From the NCBI GenBank assembly GCA_037176705.1, contig CM073898.1:35281488-35345487 (forward strand): DNA of 64,000 bases, given 5' to 3'. Numbering within the stretch: position 1 is the first letter of the stretch; the number at the start of each line of letters is the position of its first letter. Source of the DNA: Molossus alvarezi. Taxonomy: Eukaryota; Chordata; Mammalia; Chiroptera; Molossidae. Made by a program: the position numbers and the translations under genes. This document shows, piece by piece, positions 1-13,150 of this stretch. The notes under the pieces are model-generated. The model did not search any database, was not told the origin of the DNA, and saw nothing but the letters and a program-made list of their open reading frames with translations.

Positions 1-471
1 TTCGAACGTGTTTATTTTTCTCTCTGTTACTAGCACATAAGTAGAAGATTTGAAATCCAAACTAAAATCATGTTAATATCTGTGAATACAAAATAAGTCT
101 CTCCGGCATAATAATTATGAGCTGCATATATGCCAGCTGAAGATTTATGTAACAAGAGAGAACTGGTAAAAGTATCCAATCCTAAGTAGACATTTAAGAT
201 AAATGTTACCCTAATATCAGTTCCCAACAGCATTCCATACTTTAGTTTCTAAGATCCCATAATGCATGGAATTCCAGTTTCACTTTTTTAACTAAACATT
301 TAGCTTAAGAACATTAATAACTTATTTTAAAACACGTGGCTAAGCTGAGTGTTATATAAAAATACCAACTAATGGGACTATGCAAGGTATTATACCTATA
401 CTTAAGTTTGAAGACTTGGAAGAAATATAAAGACATCTCTCCACAGTATTTATAATCATGGTAATAGTGAC

Positions 472-535
472 CACACACACACACACACACACACACACGT
501 ATATATAAATTATATATATATATAATTTATATCTC
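472..535. repeat. (CA)n microsatellite followed by AT palindrome
   Basis: (CA)n spans 472-498, then an AT-rich segment in which 503-532 is a perfect 30-bp palindrome. Confidence 0.9.
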
Positions 536-1299
536 CAATGGTATGTCTTTGTAAAGGAAAAAACTAAATTGAAGTCACAGCAATACACAATATTTATATT
601 TTATTAGGAAGCCTGAGTTTTTAGGAGATATGAGATTTTTAAAAGGGTATTAACCAATAAGCTTATCTAAAGTTTGCAGTACTGTGATCTAGTTACCTTT
701 TCATTGGGGCATTTATGCATATATAGGTATTATGAAGTCTGGCCCAAGTTCCCTAAATTATATTTAAATGTAGATTAAAAGCAGGAAAATTGGTATCTAC
801 ATTGAACAAAGAAAAGAAATTCATTTTCCTTAATTTTATAAAACTATTAAGGGCAAAAATTGGGTGCTATGCATCCCATGACAAATTCATGAGCACTATT
901 TTAAGGAACATGGGGCCCTGAACACCTCCAATTCCAATATTTTATTCAATGTCCTCCATTTTCATGGCCTTTTCACTTTTAGAGGATTTGAGTAAAACCA
1001 GATTTTCTATTGGTCAGCACTCACTTGTCTTATTTGCTCACAGCAGGACTGGTGTCAAGGGCTCAGGACAGGGTCAGTTCCAGGACGTCTGCACAGGAGG
1101 GGACAGGGCCCACAGGCTGGAGACTGGCAACTTCATTTGCACAGCAAACCTATAACTCTTCAAACATTTTGTTTGGAAATAATTATAGCTTCACACGTAC
1201 TGAGAGATATGTGTACCTATTAATCACTTTCCTCTAATGGTAACATCTTGAAAAAAGTGTTGGTACAATTTTCACAAGCAGGATATTGATATTGATATA

Positions 1300-1460
1300 A
1301 TACACCTATCTTATTCAGATGTTCCCACTTTTGACTGTTTGTAAGTGTGTATCTCTGTGTGTGTACTTAGTTCCATGCAATTCTATCTCATGGGTAGGTT
1401 CATGTATTCATTACCACAATCCCATAACTTTTTATTGTTGGTATATTACAGTACATGCTA
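1300..1460 (-). mobile_element. Possible old L1 3' UTR fragment
   Basis: TTAGTTCCATGCAATTCTAT, CATGGGTAGGTTCATGTATT and CATTACCACAATCCCATAAC resemble a 3' segment of ancient L1 families. Family and strand are uncertain. Confidence 0.4.
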
Positions 1461-2580
1461 AAGACTTATTATTTATACTCTAGATATGTATGAGAAGATG
1501 AAAATTGCTCACATCAAGGAATTGTACTATTATGAATTTAACCTGGGGTCACGAGAGAGGCATTGATGATGACTTTAAAAGGGCTAAATCTGCCTTCCAC
1601 TGTTCACTTCCCTGACTCATGCTCAGCACTGACGGCATCTGGGTTCGGCCTGGCATTAGATACCATGAAATGATCACTTCTTTCCCCGACCACATGTTTT
1701 ATTTTTAGATTTCTTTTCCCTTAAGCTGCGCTGCTCATTTGGACATGCTCTCTACAGAGCTCATTCAAGAAATTAATACTCCATCGAAGCCAAATGAACC
1801 TAACCTTACCAACATAAAACCTGTCCACTAAATTGTGGGGAGAGTGGAATGAGATACTACTTTTGTATCAGCTTCTAATATAGGCCACCTGCCATTCAAT
1901 GTACAAAGCTGGGAGGAAAACTGAGCCTCACTGACTGTCTTCAGAGACTACGGAGTGTGGAATGGGACAGATTTCACTTCGTACTTTCTGAGTGCCTATC
2001 TTAGACTCCTAAAGAGACCACGAGGTCACAGAGAGCCCTGACTGGATGCGGAGTGTTGGGGGCAGAGTGAGCTGGGAACCCCATGTGTGATGAATACAAG
2101 ATTCACCAGGCTGCACTCCCATCACCCAACTCTCCCGCCAATGTGCAGCACGAAGGGGAAATCAGTGGGAAAAGAGCACAGAGAAATAATGAAAACATTA
2201 GAGTCCCAAGAGAACTCTTAGAATATGGCCATACACATAACTAAATTACCTTAACTGAAGGTTCTACAACCTTAAAAATATAACAATTCCTTCATTTAAA
2301 AAAGAATTTACTTTTTTTAGGAGAATATTCTATACTAAAATAAATCAACAGCATTAGGAATTCTGGACTTAAGGTTCAGTTTTCCCATATATTTTTGAAA
2401 CATAATCATTTTTAAGACTAGAAAATAGGAGTTCTATAAGAACTGATTTTTGTCTGTTTTCTAAACTGCTATATTGCTTGAACTCAAACACTGTAGAGCA
2501 CTCAAAAATATTTGCTGAATGCATTACTGACTTAAAAGAAAAATGTTTGGCTAATGGAAATATTCCTATTTGGCCTACAA

Positions 2581-2658
2581 TTTTTTTAATCCTCACCCAA
2601 GGATATTTTTCCATTAATTATTCAAGAGAGTGGGTGTGACTAATGGGAGGGAGAGGGG

Positions 2659-2708
<50 letters not shown>

Positions 2709-2875
2709 GAAACATCTATATGAGAGCGACACATCGATTGGTTGCCTCACGCACAACCCCGACCAGGGCCTGGCTCGAACCTGCAACCCAGGTACATGCC
2801 CTTGACAGGGAATTGAACCCACAACCCCTCGGTCTGCGAGCTTATGCTCTAAACACTGAACAAAACCAGCCAGCG
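2581..2875 (-). mobile_element. VES-type SINE, minus orientation
   Basis: The plus strand shows the reversed element: poly-T, TCCTCACCCAAGGATATTTTT, a (GA)n stretch expanded to about 45 nt at 2659-2704, the core GAAACATC...ACACATCGATTGGTTGCC, then the tRNA-like head ending AAACCAGCCAG. The SINE-internal GA run has become a microsatellite. Confidence 0.85.
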
Positions 2876-4592
2876 CTGGTCTGCACTTTTCATTTTAGTG
2901 TGGTGGCACCTTTTCTATGCATGCCAAAGGCTTGATAATGAATAATCCAAATAATTAATACTCATATTACTCCTCCCACTTCAATAGATAGCTTATTCAT
3001 TTCTCTTCAAATAATTAAAAATCAAATACAATTAAAATTGGCTATACTTCACCTTCCCATCAGATATGTAGGTAATATAAAAGATTTGCAGCCCAGAAAG
3101 AAAACAATGAGGTAGAACTTAATTACTGTCTGAAACAGATAAATATGTACTGAGTCCTAAAACGAGTTTCCTGTGACAATCTTTGAAGATGCAAAAGGAG
3201 AAATGCATTTAGCATGAAGCAGGAGGATTTGGAGGGATCACAAGTGAGGATGTCATGACTGTGAAGGAAGAAACCAGCAAGAGCTTCTGTAGGTCTCTCG
3301 AGAGTGCCAAGGACAGAGTGGGCCTGCCCTTGGAAATAAGACATATAGCTTGGAATGGTGGAACCAAACTGGGTTATATTTAAGAGCTGAAGTAGGATAC
3401 TGATTAATCCAAGAACATATCATTATTTAGAGGCAGATCCAAGACTATGAACCAGGTGCCATATAATAGGTGCACTTTGAAACATGGGCGATGCCATGGT
3501 GGACAATAATATCTTAAGGTAATAAAAGCCATATGCATTGTGAAACTGCTCCCTTGTATATCATCATGGAGATGTTATGGCTTTTCTGATAAAAAAATAA
3601 AATAAAAAAGCCACAAATTAATATGAGTCTGCTTGAGAACAGTCAAATCACCTATTCACAATAAATCAATATTGTTAAATATCCAGGAAGTCTCATTTGA
3701 TTTTCAGTTCTTAGCTGCAGAGCTAAAGGATTCCTCAATATAAATTGAAGATTTGGTTTTATATATGGCTAACAAAATTCTGACCCTAAAAATAGGCCAT
3801 AAAAATAATTACTTAGAAATAGAATAAAAGATAAAACAGGATAAAACGAAGGTAATGGAAAAGAAACATAGAGATAGGGAATACCACTAGTAAAACTCAC
3901 ACACAAATGTAGTCTAAATACCTTCTTAATTCTTTGGTAACCATATTTATGTCTCTTTCGGGGGAAATAAATCAAAGGAGCTTATGTCTGTAAGGTTGTG
4001 TTTATGCTTATAACACCTGTATAAGGACGTCCTTAGGAACACCTCCCTTCGCTTCCAGTTTCCCAACTTGCTTCACATGGATTTACGTTTCCTGTCGCTC
4101 TCATCATGGCCATCATGACAACACACGTACCTCACTAATGTCATAGTATGTCACTCACTGTCAAAAACCTTAAGGTACAATCACAAAACAATTCTTGGTT
4201 ATTTCACCAAGAATTCACGCCTTTGTATATATATTGTCTCCTTCCCTCCATATCTGTCTCTCCTCTCTCCCCAGTCCCAGTGTTTATTCTCTCGGTGCTT
4301 TATACATCTCCTTCCCCAACCATCTAACCCGATTAACCTACTCACCTTACAGAGTTCACTGCTGTGTCGGGGCTGAGAAACTCCCGTGACACCAAGGGTT
4401 TACCCTATCAGAGGATTTATAGTGGATTATCGTAATTGCCTCCTTACCTGCCTGTTTCCACAATGACTGCATGTTTGCTAAGGTTACAGACTAGGTCATG
4501 TTAACTGTTGTATTGAAATGCCTAGCCCAACACCTGGCATGTAATGGTACTCACCAAATGTCAAAGGCTGAGTAGACAGCCAAAATTTATTG

Positions 4593-4594
<2 letters not shown>

Positions 4595-4641
<47 letters not shown>

Positions 4642-4657
4642 GTATATGTATATATAT
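4595..4657. repeat. (CA)n microsatellite with AT/TG tail
   Basis: About 19 CA units at 4595-4634, followed by TATATGTATATG-type sequence. Confidence 0.95.
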
Positions 4658-6029
4658 CAAGTATTTTTCTAATGATACTATGCTCAAGGTTCCAGAATGA
4701 GAAAATTCTTTCTCCACAAGGTAAAATGTTATTTAGGCTTTAAGAACCAGAACTGATGTGCCAGCTGTCACGATCCTCCAACTGTCAAGGCTTCATCAGT
4801 CACTCCTCTGGCACAAGTGAAAATTAAGATAATGATACTCAAAATGTTATATCAAAATAATTTTGAGTATCTCTCCCACTATATTTTGTGTGCTTTACTT
4901 TTCTGACACCTCATCTTGACACCAAGGAACTAATGATGAGTTAAAACAACTGCCGGAACATAGGAACTGTTTGTTGAATGAAACCAATAGAACACTAAAA
5001 ATTCTCTTCTCTTCTCCCCCTTTGGAAAATGTCAGCTTTCAAGTTTCATTCGCACAATAGTTCTGAACAAGAGTAAGAAGTTATGTGGTGGAGTCAACAC
5101 AGAGAATTTCAATTCCCAATGTGAATAGCTTCAAAGATCTATTGCCCTAAGAAAATTCTTTTACTTTTGTTTAAGGCAAGCCAAGTATTATCCTTTAAAC
5201 TTGATATGCTAAAAATGAAAAACAAATATTAAGTTGTTTGGGTGACATATGTTCCTATATTTCTAGGTCAGTCTTGATCAAACAGTCTTTTGCATGCACC
5301 CCATAAATACGCTTGCACTCCTCAGCCCGTCCACCCTGGTTTTGTTGGTTTGGAAAATGCAGTCATTGTAAATGTTCTATTTATTTCCGAAGACCATCCA
5401 AAGTTTCTCTTTTATGTTTAACAATTTTAAAATTATCTTAACTCTCTTTATGAAAAAGTCTGCAACAAATGGGCAGCTATTGGCAGAAAACATAAATACG
5501 ATGAATTATTATTATTTTTTTACATCAAATGACTTAAAAACATGCCAGGGGTAGAGGAAGGAAAAACAAGCATTCCTCTATTAGATAAATGGTTTTCTTT
5601 GACTTAAGGTGGAGAAACCGGAATGAATGGGCCCTCTGGGCTTGGTAAGTACCTGGTCAGCATCAATACTGCCACTATAGTTTGGTGTGTTGGGTCAAAT
5701 GTTTCAATCACAGTATACCCACCTGAACGTAACAGAAATGTGCAAGACCGTTCTTCATCTAAGCCCCTTGCAGACACGAAAAGGTCAATGTGTCAAACCA
5801 AAGTAACAGATGAGGAAGGTTGCGATGTGGCTGAGTCTAGAGTCTAGCATCAAGTTACAGACTCAGTCCCTTCAGTTTGGCCCTGTGTTCTCAAATGTGA
5901 ATAGTGTGCGCAAACTTGTACAAGAAGAAGACATGTCAAAGGTCTCCAAGAATAAACCTATATATCGCATTGTCTTCCCACAGATTCTGAGCATTCTGGT
6001 TTGAGAAAGAGTGAAGTAGCAGTTGAGCA

Positions 6030-6150
6030 TATGAATTCTAGAATCAACTCTAGATTCAAGTTCTCGGGGTCACTTAGTAACTAAATAGCTTTAAGCAAGT
6101 TAAAATCTCTAAACCCTAGTTTCTTCACATGTAAAACTGGAATAAAAACA
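6030..6150 (+). mobile_element. MIR fragment, plus orientation
   Basis: CACTTAGTAACTAAATAGC, AAGCAAGTTAAAATCTCTAA and TTCTTCACATGTAAAACTGG match the MIR core. Confidence 0.55.
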
Positions 6151-6180
6151 AAACAGAAACTAAAGAAGAAAAAACTGTCC

Positions 6181-6440
6181 CTAAGTGAAATAAGCCAGGC
6201 ACAAGACAGAGTCTTCTTAAATGAGGTATTCAAAGTAGTCAAACTCAGAAATAAGAGTAGAATGGTGGTTTCCAGGGACAGGAGGGAGAGAGATTCAGAG
6301 CGGTTTCATAGGTATAGACTTTCAGTTTTGCAAAGTGAAAAAGATGAAAATCTATACTGCACAACGGTGTGACTATACTTTACAATGCTAAACTGTACAG
6401 TTGAAATGATTAAGATGGTAAATTTTTATTTTATAACTAC
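6181..6440 (+). mobile_element. Old L1 3' UTR fragment, plus orientation
   Basis: AAGTGAAATAAGCCAGGCAC, TAGAATGGTGGTTTCCAGGG, TTCAGTTTTGCAAAGTGAAA and GATTAAGATGGTAAATTTTT in this order match the 3' UTR pattern of ancient L1M elements as I recall them. No coding capacity. Confidence 0.75.
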
Positions 6441-6493
6441 AATTTATTTAAAAAAAACAAACCACCTGTCCTATAGAATTATAATGAAACTCA

Positions 6494-6572
6494 AAAAAAT
6501 TTTTTTATCCTTACCAGAAGACTTTTTTTTTTTTTTGCATTTATCTTTAGATAGAATGGGAGGGAAGGCAGG

Positions 6573-6624
<52 letters not shown>

Positions 6625-6785
6625 TCAACGTGAAAGAGACATATCGACTGGCTGTCACCCACACAATCCCAACCGGGACCGGGAACAAACTGCAACCCAG
6701 GTATGTGCCCTTAGCGGGAACCAAACCCAGGTCTCTCTGGACCGTGGGCCGATGCTCTAATCGCTGAGCCAAACTGGTCAGGGCA
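6494..6785 (-). mobile_element. VES-type SINE, minus orientation
   Basis: Reversed VES with tail TTTTTTTATCC, GA expansion around 6570-6620, body with GTGCCCTTAGCGGGAACC and head CTGAGCCAAACTGGTCAGGGCA. Flanks share an imperfect duplication of the form ATGAARCTCAAA at about 6483 and 6784, fitting retrotransposition. Confidence 0.88.
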
Positions 6786-6845
6786 TGAAGCTCAAATTTT
6801 AAAAAATAAAATAAAGTACTTCCCCAGTAATTGTAGTCAGTGTTT

Positions 6846-7096
6846 GTTTTTGTTTTTTTATCCTCACCGAGGACATTTTTCATTTTTTGTTCAGATAGAT
6901 TGGGAGGGAGAGAGAGGAAGAGAGAGATAGAGAAACATCGACGTGAAAGGGACACATCGAGTGGTTGCCACTGCACAACCCATCCAGGGCCGGGGACAAA
7001 CTGCAACTGAGGTACGTGCCCTTAGCAGGAATTGAACCTGGGTCTCTGTGGACCACAGGCCGACGCTCCAACCGCTGAGCCAAACCGGCCAGGGCA
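6846..7096 (-). mobile_element. VES-type SINE with perfect TSD, minus orientation
   Basis: Complete reversed VES from the poly-T tail to CCAAACCGGCCAGGGCA. The direct repeat GTCAGTGTTT flanks it at 6836-6845 and 7097-7106. It sits about 60 bp from the neighbouring SINE in the same orientation but has its own TSD, so it is an independent insertion. Confidence 0.9.
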
Positions 7097-7539
7097 GTCA
7101 GTGTTTTTTATTTTATTTTTTTAAACAAATGGGAACTATTCTTATTTCAGTGATAATCAAAAGTATCAAAAGTATTAAGCACACAGAAAATTCACTGACA
7201 GTGAAGAATTTTTTTTTCTCAATTACTATGCTAGTTGGTTGTTGATGAGGAACCAGTCAAGAGGATCATTGTCCTCATTTGGATGATTCACTCATGCTGA
7301 CAATTTTACTGATTTCTATGACTCGACTTTTAGTGAAGGGGCAAGTGGTAGCTTGGGGAAGTGTCAATCTCCTAACAGGGGTCCTTCAGTTACATTTGGT
7401 AGCGTTCCTTCAGGCATTCTGGTAGGCGGCAACAATTTCTAAACACCTGCCGAGAGCAGAGCCACACAGATTTTCTCTGCTGTAGAAAATGGGCTGGTGA
7501 CAGATGTGTTCTTTGGGGACAGAAAGCCAAAGTCCTTCT

Positions 7540-8015
7540 CAAACTGACCCCCACCCTCACCTCTCGGATCATGTCCCCTCACTTACTCTGCTCCAGCCAC
7601 ACTGTCCTTTGCCGATTCTGGAGCCCCCAGATCTGCTCGTCCCTGAGTGTTTGTTCTTCTCTCTGCTCAGATGCTCTTCCTCAGGGTGGACAAGAACCGC
7701 TTTCTCAGTGTCTTCAGGTTTGGCTCCCATCTCACCTTCTCAGTGTAGAGCTCTGTGGCCATCTCCTATGAAATTGCTACCCTCCTCCTCTCCTGGCTCA
7801 GGGATTCCTTTACTTCAGTTTTCTCAGAAACACATACCATCCACAGAGGGTTCATATATTTTAAAAATCTGTTTCAGGTCTGAGTCCTTCCAGTACACTA
7901 CACATTTCATAATGTCTCCCTTTTGTTCACTACTGTATTCCAACCGAGAACAGTGCCTCGTGCATAGTATGAACACAGCCAGTATTTTTTGAGTAAATAA
8001 ATGTATGATTGAAGC
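7540..8015 (+). mobile_element. L2 3' end, plus orientation
   Basis: CTGCTCCAGCCACACTGTCC, CTCTGCTCAGATGCTCTTCC and, at the end, GAACAGTGCCTCGTGCATAG and GAGTAAATAAATG follow the L2 3' end in order. This explains the 162-codon open frame at 7504-7992, which is chance within fossil sequence. Confidence 0.7.
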
Positions 8016-8498
8016 CTTATTCAATACAAAGAATCAATAATGATCTAACTGAAAGAGTTCTCATGAAGACTGTGTCTAAGGGAGATCACTTAGCCCCCCT
8101 GCACCCGTGACTGAAAGCCATTTTGCACTGACCTCATGTCCCTTTCTACTCCAGCGACAGTGAGAGTTCTTGTCTCGGTTTTGCCTCCGTGTCCCTAATT
8201 GGAAGGGGTTGGGGCACACAGAAGCTCATGTCCCAGCGGCGGATGAAGACAGTTTGGGAATTTAGAGGAACAGGTACATATTTAATAAAATGTTGTTAAT
8301 ACTGTATTTCTTAATAAAAACTGACTGTTATGATACTTAGCTAGATAAAACACACATTAGGTTCTTAGCTATGGTGGAAAAATAAAATATTTATAAATAT
8401 TGTTATTATAGTTGCAAGGGGTAGCAATATGGCTTCTGTTCTAAGGAGAGAAAACTTCCAAAAAGAAAGAGTGTGCTAGAAAGAATTTACAACAGTGT

Positions 8499-8625
8499 AA
8501 ATAAATATCAATAAGCAAATGTAAAATAACTGTAAACAAGTAAATTTAATTAAATAAATGTTTTAAATGTAAATGAAATAATGTAAACAAAAATGCAAAT
8601 ACAACAAATGTAAATAAAATATTAT
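8499..8625. repeat. Degenerate AAATGTAA-type A/T-rich tract
   Basis: Repeated ATGTAAA and TAAATAAA words with drift, GC very low. Confidence 0.6.
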
Positions 8626-10141
8626 GGTAATTATTCTAGCAAGAAATCGTGTTTTTCTGAGTTCCTACTGTGTTCCTGGCTCTCAGTAAAGACGAGGCAT
8701 TTCACTTGTGAGCAACACTTCCTCCAAACAGACCTGCTGGAAGCTGGGGCATTTCATAGTGCTCTTCTCCCCACATCACAACTCAGGCCACAGACCCTTC
8801 CTGCGGACCCCAGACTGTGCTCTGACAGAGTCAGAACTTCAGGCTGGCACCCAGAATTCAATAGCCTCCCACTTTGAAAGCCCACAGACAAACCCTGTGA
8901 GGAAGCTGCTCTTTTGCCCACGACCCCTGCCTCACTACGCTGTACTGTGTGGAAAGACGGAATTACAGCCTTACTGATCAACATCAAATAATAAAAGTAG
9001 CATTTTAAACCCAGTAACTGTGATATTGGGTCTTTCAAAGTTACTAAGTCAAGGCTGAAGAATTCTGCACCAGTGAGCCCATAGCTTTTACAGACAGGGA
9101 CGTGCCTCGAATGGACGTGGTGTGAGAGGAAACGGGCCGGGTAGGAGACATGCCACGGAGACCGGAGCCTGCGTCTGCCTGGCTGCCTTCACCCTTCCTG
9201 CTGGGGTGGAGTGGAAAAGGGTGTCCTTCAGACACAGCCTCCAGTGCTGGTCTGCTCCTACTTGCGGACGTCTGAGTCTACTTGGTTACCTCCTTTCTCT
9301 GACTCTTAATTTTCTCAGATAAGTTAGAAGTTCATTGTAACTGCCTAAAAACAGGCAGGGATCTCACTGCTGTTGGTTCCCAAGGCATGTGACTCAACCA
9401 TCAGATTGTCAACACTGCAGGAAGTCGGAAACCGCTCTGCTTTGTCATAGTCGCATACGCAGTTCGTGGCGTTTAGCAGATTCTTCACAGACATTACAAT
9501 GAATGAACGTTGATCAGTAAATGTATTTGTGGAGCACCTGTCATGTGCCCATTACCATGCAAGGTTCACTGTTGCTCCAAGTATTAAGCACTGTCAACTA
9601 AATGAAAACACTGTGTAAACTTTAAAGCCCCTTGTAAATGTGAGATGTTACAAAAGTATTTTTAGTTATTTTTTTAAATCAATTACTTACATGCAGTTTT
9701 AAATCAGAACTATGAGATAAGCTCCAAACTGGAGATTTTATCAAGATTGAATTTGCTGTTTAAAATGGGATCTCATGGTGCTGTGGATATAAAATGTGCT
9801 TGTACAGAACATGGACCCTTTCACGGAGTGATCAATGTGCTGAAAGAAGCAAAGGAAGTGTCCACAGCATTTCAGCGTTCGGCTGGCAATCTGGTAGGGA
9901 GATGAGACGTGGAGGAGAGCCCGCTCTCTGCGGCCAGGGGCTGAAGTTCGTTCCGTATTTTATCTTCAGCTCTGAATTTGATGACTTGCAAAAGGTAAGT
10001 GCATAATAAATGTTTGATGAATACATAAAGAAAAAAAACAATAGATATGTAAGGTAGGAAGGGCTATTTCGTATAGTCTGGGGCCGTCTCTCTTTTCATA
10101 AATAGTACAGGCAAGGAAGGCTCTACCATACATATGTGTGT

Positions 10142-10144
<3 letters not shown>

Positions 10145-10179
<35 letters not shown>
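10145..10179. repeat. (CA)n microsatellite
   Basis: Uninterrupted CA units preceded by ATGTGTGTACAT. Confidence 0.95.
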
Positions 10180-10182
<3 letters not shown>

Positions 10183-10764
10183 ACTCAGGCCTTTAAGGAA
10201 GAACAGGTGATGATGTACAGAAAGGAGAAAGTAGGGTACAGATGGTGGTGACATAAGAGATGTGGGTCCAGGAAGTTCTGGGCTGCCTAATTTTAATTTC
10301 CACCATGTCTGTGATTTCCTTGCCCCCTGATGTTTCACAGAATCTTACTCCACTTTCTCCCCTGCTGGTATGATTCCTTCCTGCTTTCAAGGGCTCTTCC
10401 TAAGGGGCCGATGCCAGCGAGGTCTCCACGCTGTGTTGGAGAGGAGGGGGTCTGCTAGCCGGGAGAGCCGTCTTTCCCGCCCCTCAGCAGATGCGGGAAA
10501 TGCACCTCCATCTGCCTGTTACACATGAGTCAAGAGCCCTTCAGTGAAGCTTCAGTCTTGGCCTCCTTCCCTTGGCTGTTAAGCTTCATTCCCACAGAAT
10601 TACTACATGCCTGGCGTTTCTGAAACCCAGTGTGTGGATCTCCAATAGTTCTTGTGCTGGATCCAAATGTTGACCTTGGTTAAGCAGGTCCCAGAATCCT
10701 TTCCAGCCCCGCCCCTGGCAGGGAAGCTCCAGGAACACATAGGAAAGGGCGGGAAGAAGCATCT

Positions 10765-10975
10765 ACAGGTCGTGATCACTTGCTCTGTGCCTGGCACTGT
10801 GCCGACACTTTGAAAGCAGCATCTCATGTAATCCTTACCATAAGCCCTGCCTGCAGCTAGGATAACCACTCTACTACCTCCATTTTACAGATAAAATAGA
10901 GAAACATGTTCAAGTTACACAGCACGAAATACTAAAGCCAGGTTTGAAACCCCAGTAGTTACTTTCCAGGGCAAG
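10765..10975 (-). mobile_element. MIR, minus orientation
   Basis: CTCTGTGCCTGGCACTGTGC, TCTCATGTAATCCTTACCAT, CTCCATTTTACAGATAAAAT and AGCCAGGTTTGAAACCCC follow the reversed MIR consensus. Confidence 0.7.
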
Positions 10976-13034
10976 AGCAAATGGCATCAGGAACACAGGG
11001 ACAGGCTTGGCAACGATGAAAACTAAGGGTCCAGCAGGTACACTGACCCCTGGCGCAGTCCTCACATCCCAGGAGGATCAGAGTGCTGGGTCATGTCTCC
11101 GTGTGCGCTTGGGAGGCCAGTGCAGGAGCGGGGAGAGCCTCTGTGAGGAGGAACGGAAGCTCCCCGAGCAGCAGAGCAGAGTTCTCTGGGCGCCTGGTGG
11201 CAGTGCAGGGAGCCGTGGCTGCAAGGAGAGCTTGCTCCTGGCTCAGGAAGTAAAGAGCCAGAGGACGTCCGGGACTCCTCAGGTTCTCTCAGTCACCAGG
11301 GTGCAATGAGCTATGGTCTCAGAGCATAGACTCTGTCCACTGATCAGCACTGTGTCATCTGCTGGGAGATCCTGACTCTTGACACTTTTTTTAAAAGCAG
11401 GAATCTAATTCAGTGGAAAGGCTGCTCAGAGTGAGAGACAAGTGTGTGTGGTGTGTGTGTGGTCACAGAGGAATTAAGAGAAACAAATATCATCCGAGTG
11501 CAGAGGACAAAGCTGGCATTGAAACACTAGCAGCAGGAAGCTGGTCCTGAGGGCCGGAGGCAGGGCAGTTTCTGGAGCACTTCATTTCGGAAGGCGTGCT
11601 CGCCAAATGGATTGAAATCAATGTATTGATCAATAGTTGCCAGTCCTAAAGAGTCCCTGGCCAGGCGCTCTCCCTCCGTACTTTAGCGCTGACAAGCGGA
11701 TTGGAAATGAACTCATGGAGCCAGTGGAAATAAGTATGATAAACCTAGAGGGCACTGAATTTTCAAGTTTGTACCTTTCTTCCATATTTTCTCTATTTTT
11801 AAAATAATGCAAGCTGTGCAGTATAAAGAATATGGTAAGGCATTCAACTTTTGTCCTTAATACTATCAGTTTTTAAAACCACAACTTAACACGAAAAGAT
11901 TTAGATGGCAGGAAGGAAAACATTTTATGATTTGAATAGACTCAAATTTTATTTTATTTCGAGGGGAGATCTGATGTTTCTGGTCGATGATTCTAACAGA
12001 ATAGATTCTGTGTATTAATTTTGCAATGGAATTTTATTTGTTGCTTCCAGAGGGAAAAGCAACCAGAATTCTCTTGACTTAATTTAATAACTTCTGTATG
12101 TTTGAGCTATATTTTAGAGATGAACAAAATGTTTTAAATGGCAAATTATAGTTGTTTTGATATCCAGTACATGTATGCTGTTGCATTTTACTGGACAAAA
12201 CATGACATAGATTAGAAGCGTTAACTAAAAGTAAATATTATCCTACACTTGAAACTGTATGATAGTGTAACACTTGGCACACCTGCCCATGAATAGATTA
12301 AAATAGGTTCAAATTGTGAAAAGTAAACATAAGGTGATTCCTTTAAAATTAGCAATCTGAAACAATGATATAATTTACTATGTATCAGATCTAAAGATAT
12401 TTCCAAACCCAAACATTATATATTTGCATTTATAAAAGTATGTTTAAGTTTTCCTAGTTTTGTATTTCATATTTGATATCAAGGTAAATCAAGGCATATG
12501 GTCACAGCTAAGTAAATTGGAACTTTACTCATATGTCAATGAATGTATTTGTCCTAAAAAGTTAAAACACACATTAGAACGGCCCAGCAACCTTCAGCTC
12601 CTGTAGGCATCAGTGGTAGCCATTAGCTCCAGATTATTAAGCATAGATAAAGGCCTCCTGGTAACTTTATTAAACATGGTCACGTGTGCTGTGCTAAAAA
12701 AGATTCATTAAGCCAAAAAGGAAAGCCCTCTGATACAGAGCCGAGGCTGGAGGGCTCAGGAATGTCTCTTTCTAAAGATCCACAGAAATAATATAAATGG
12801 GCTGTGTACTACTTCATCATTGAAGAAATGACTTATGTTTGTTGTTTTCCTTTGATTCCATTCAGTCTAGCACCACCTACATCCTAAAAAGAAGACACCA
12901 AACCTGAGGGCCTTCTCATTTCCACTTCTCTCCATCTTTTACCTTTCCACAGGGTCATCTCCTTTCTTCCTTCCATCCTGTCTCCACCTTAGAAAAAACT
13001 CTCATAATGCTTAGGGCTAAGCCTCTGTAACGCT

Positions 13035-13150
13035 CTAGATCCAGTTCATTTGCTCATTTATTCAGCAGACCTGTACAGTGTGCCTCTGTCCAAGCCACTC
13101 TGTAAGTACTGGGAACAACTCTATAATGAATAAGAGCAGACCTCTGCTTG
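13035..13150 (-). mobile_element. L2 3' end fragment, minus orientation
   Basis: TTTATTCAGCAGACCTGTAC, CCACTCTGTAAGTACTGGG and CTCTATAATGAATAAGAGCA resemble the reversed L2 3' end. Confidence 0.5.

Noticed and set aside
6491..7006. 171-codon minus-strand open frame
   Set aside because: It runs through two SINEs with GA repeats. Serine-leucine runs come from the CT tract.
7504..7992. 162-codon plus-strand open frame
   Set aside because: It lies in an L2 fossil with no family resemblance to a protein.
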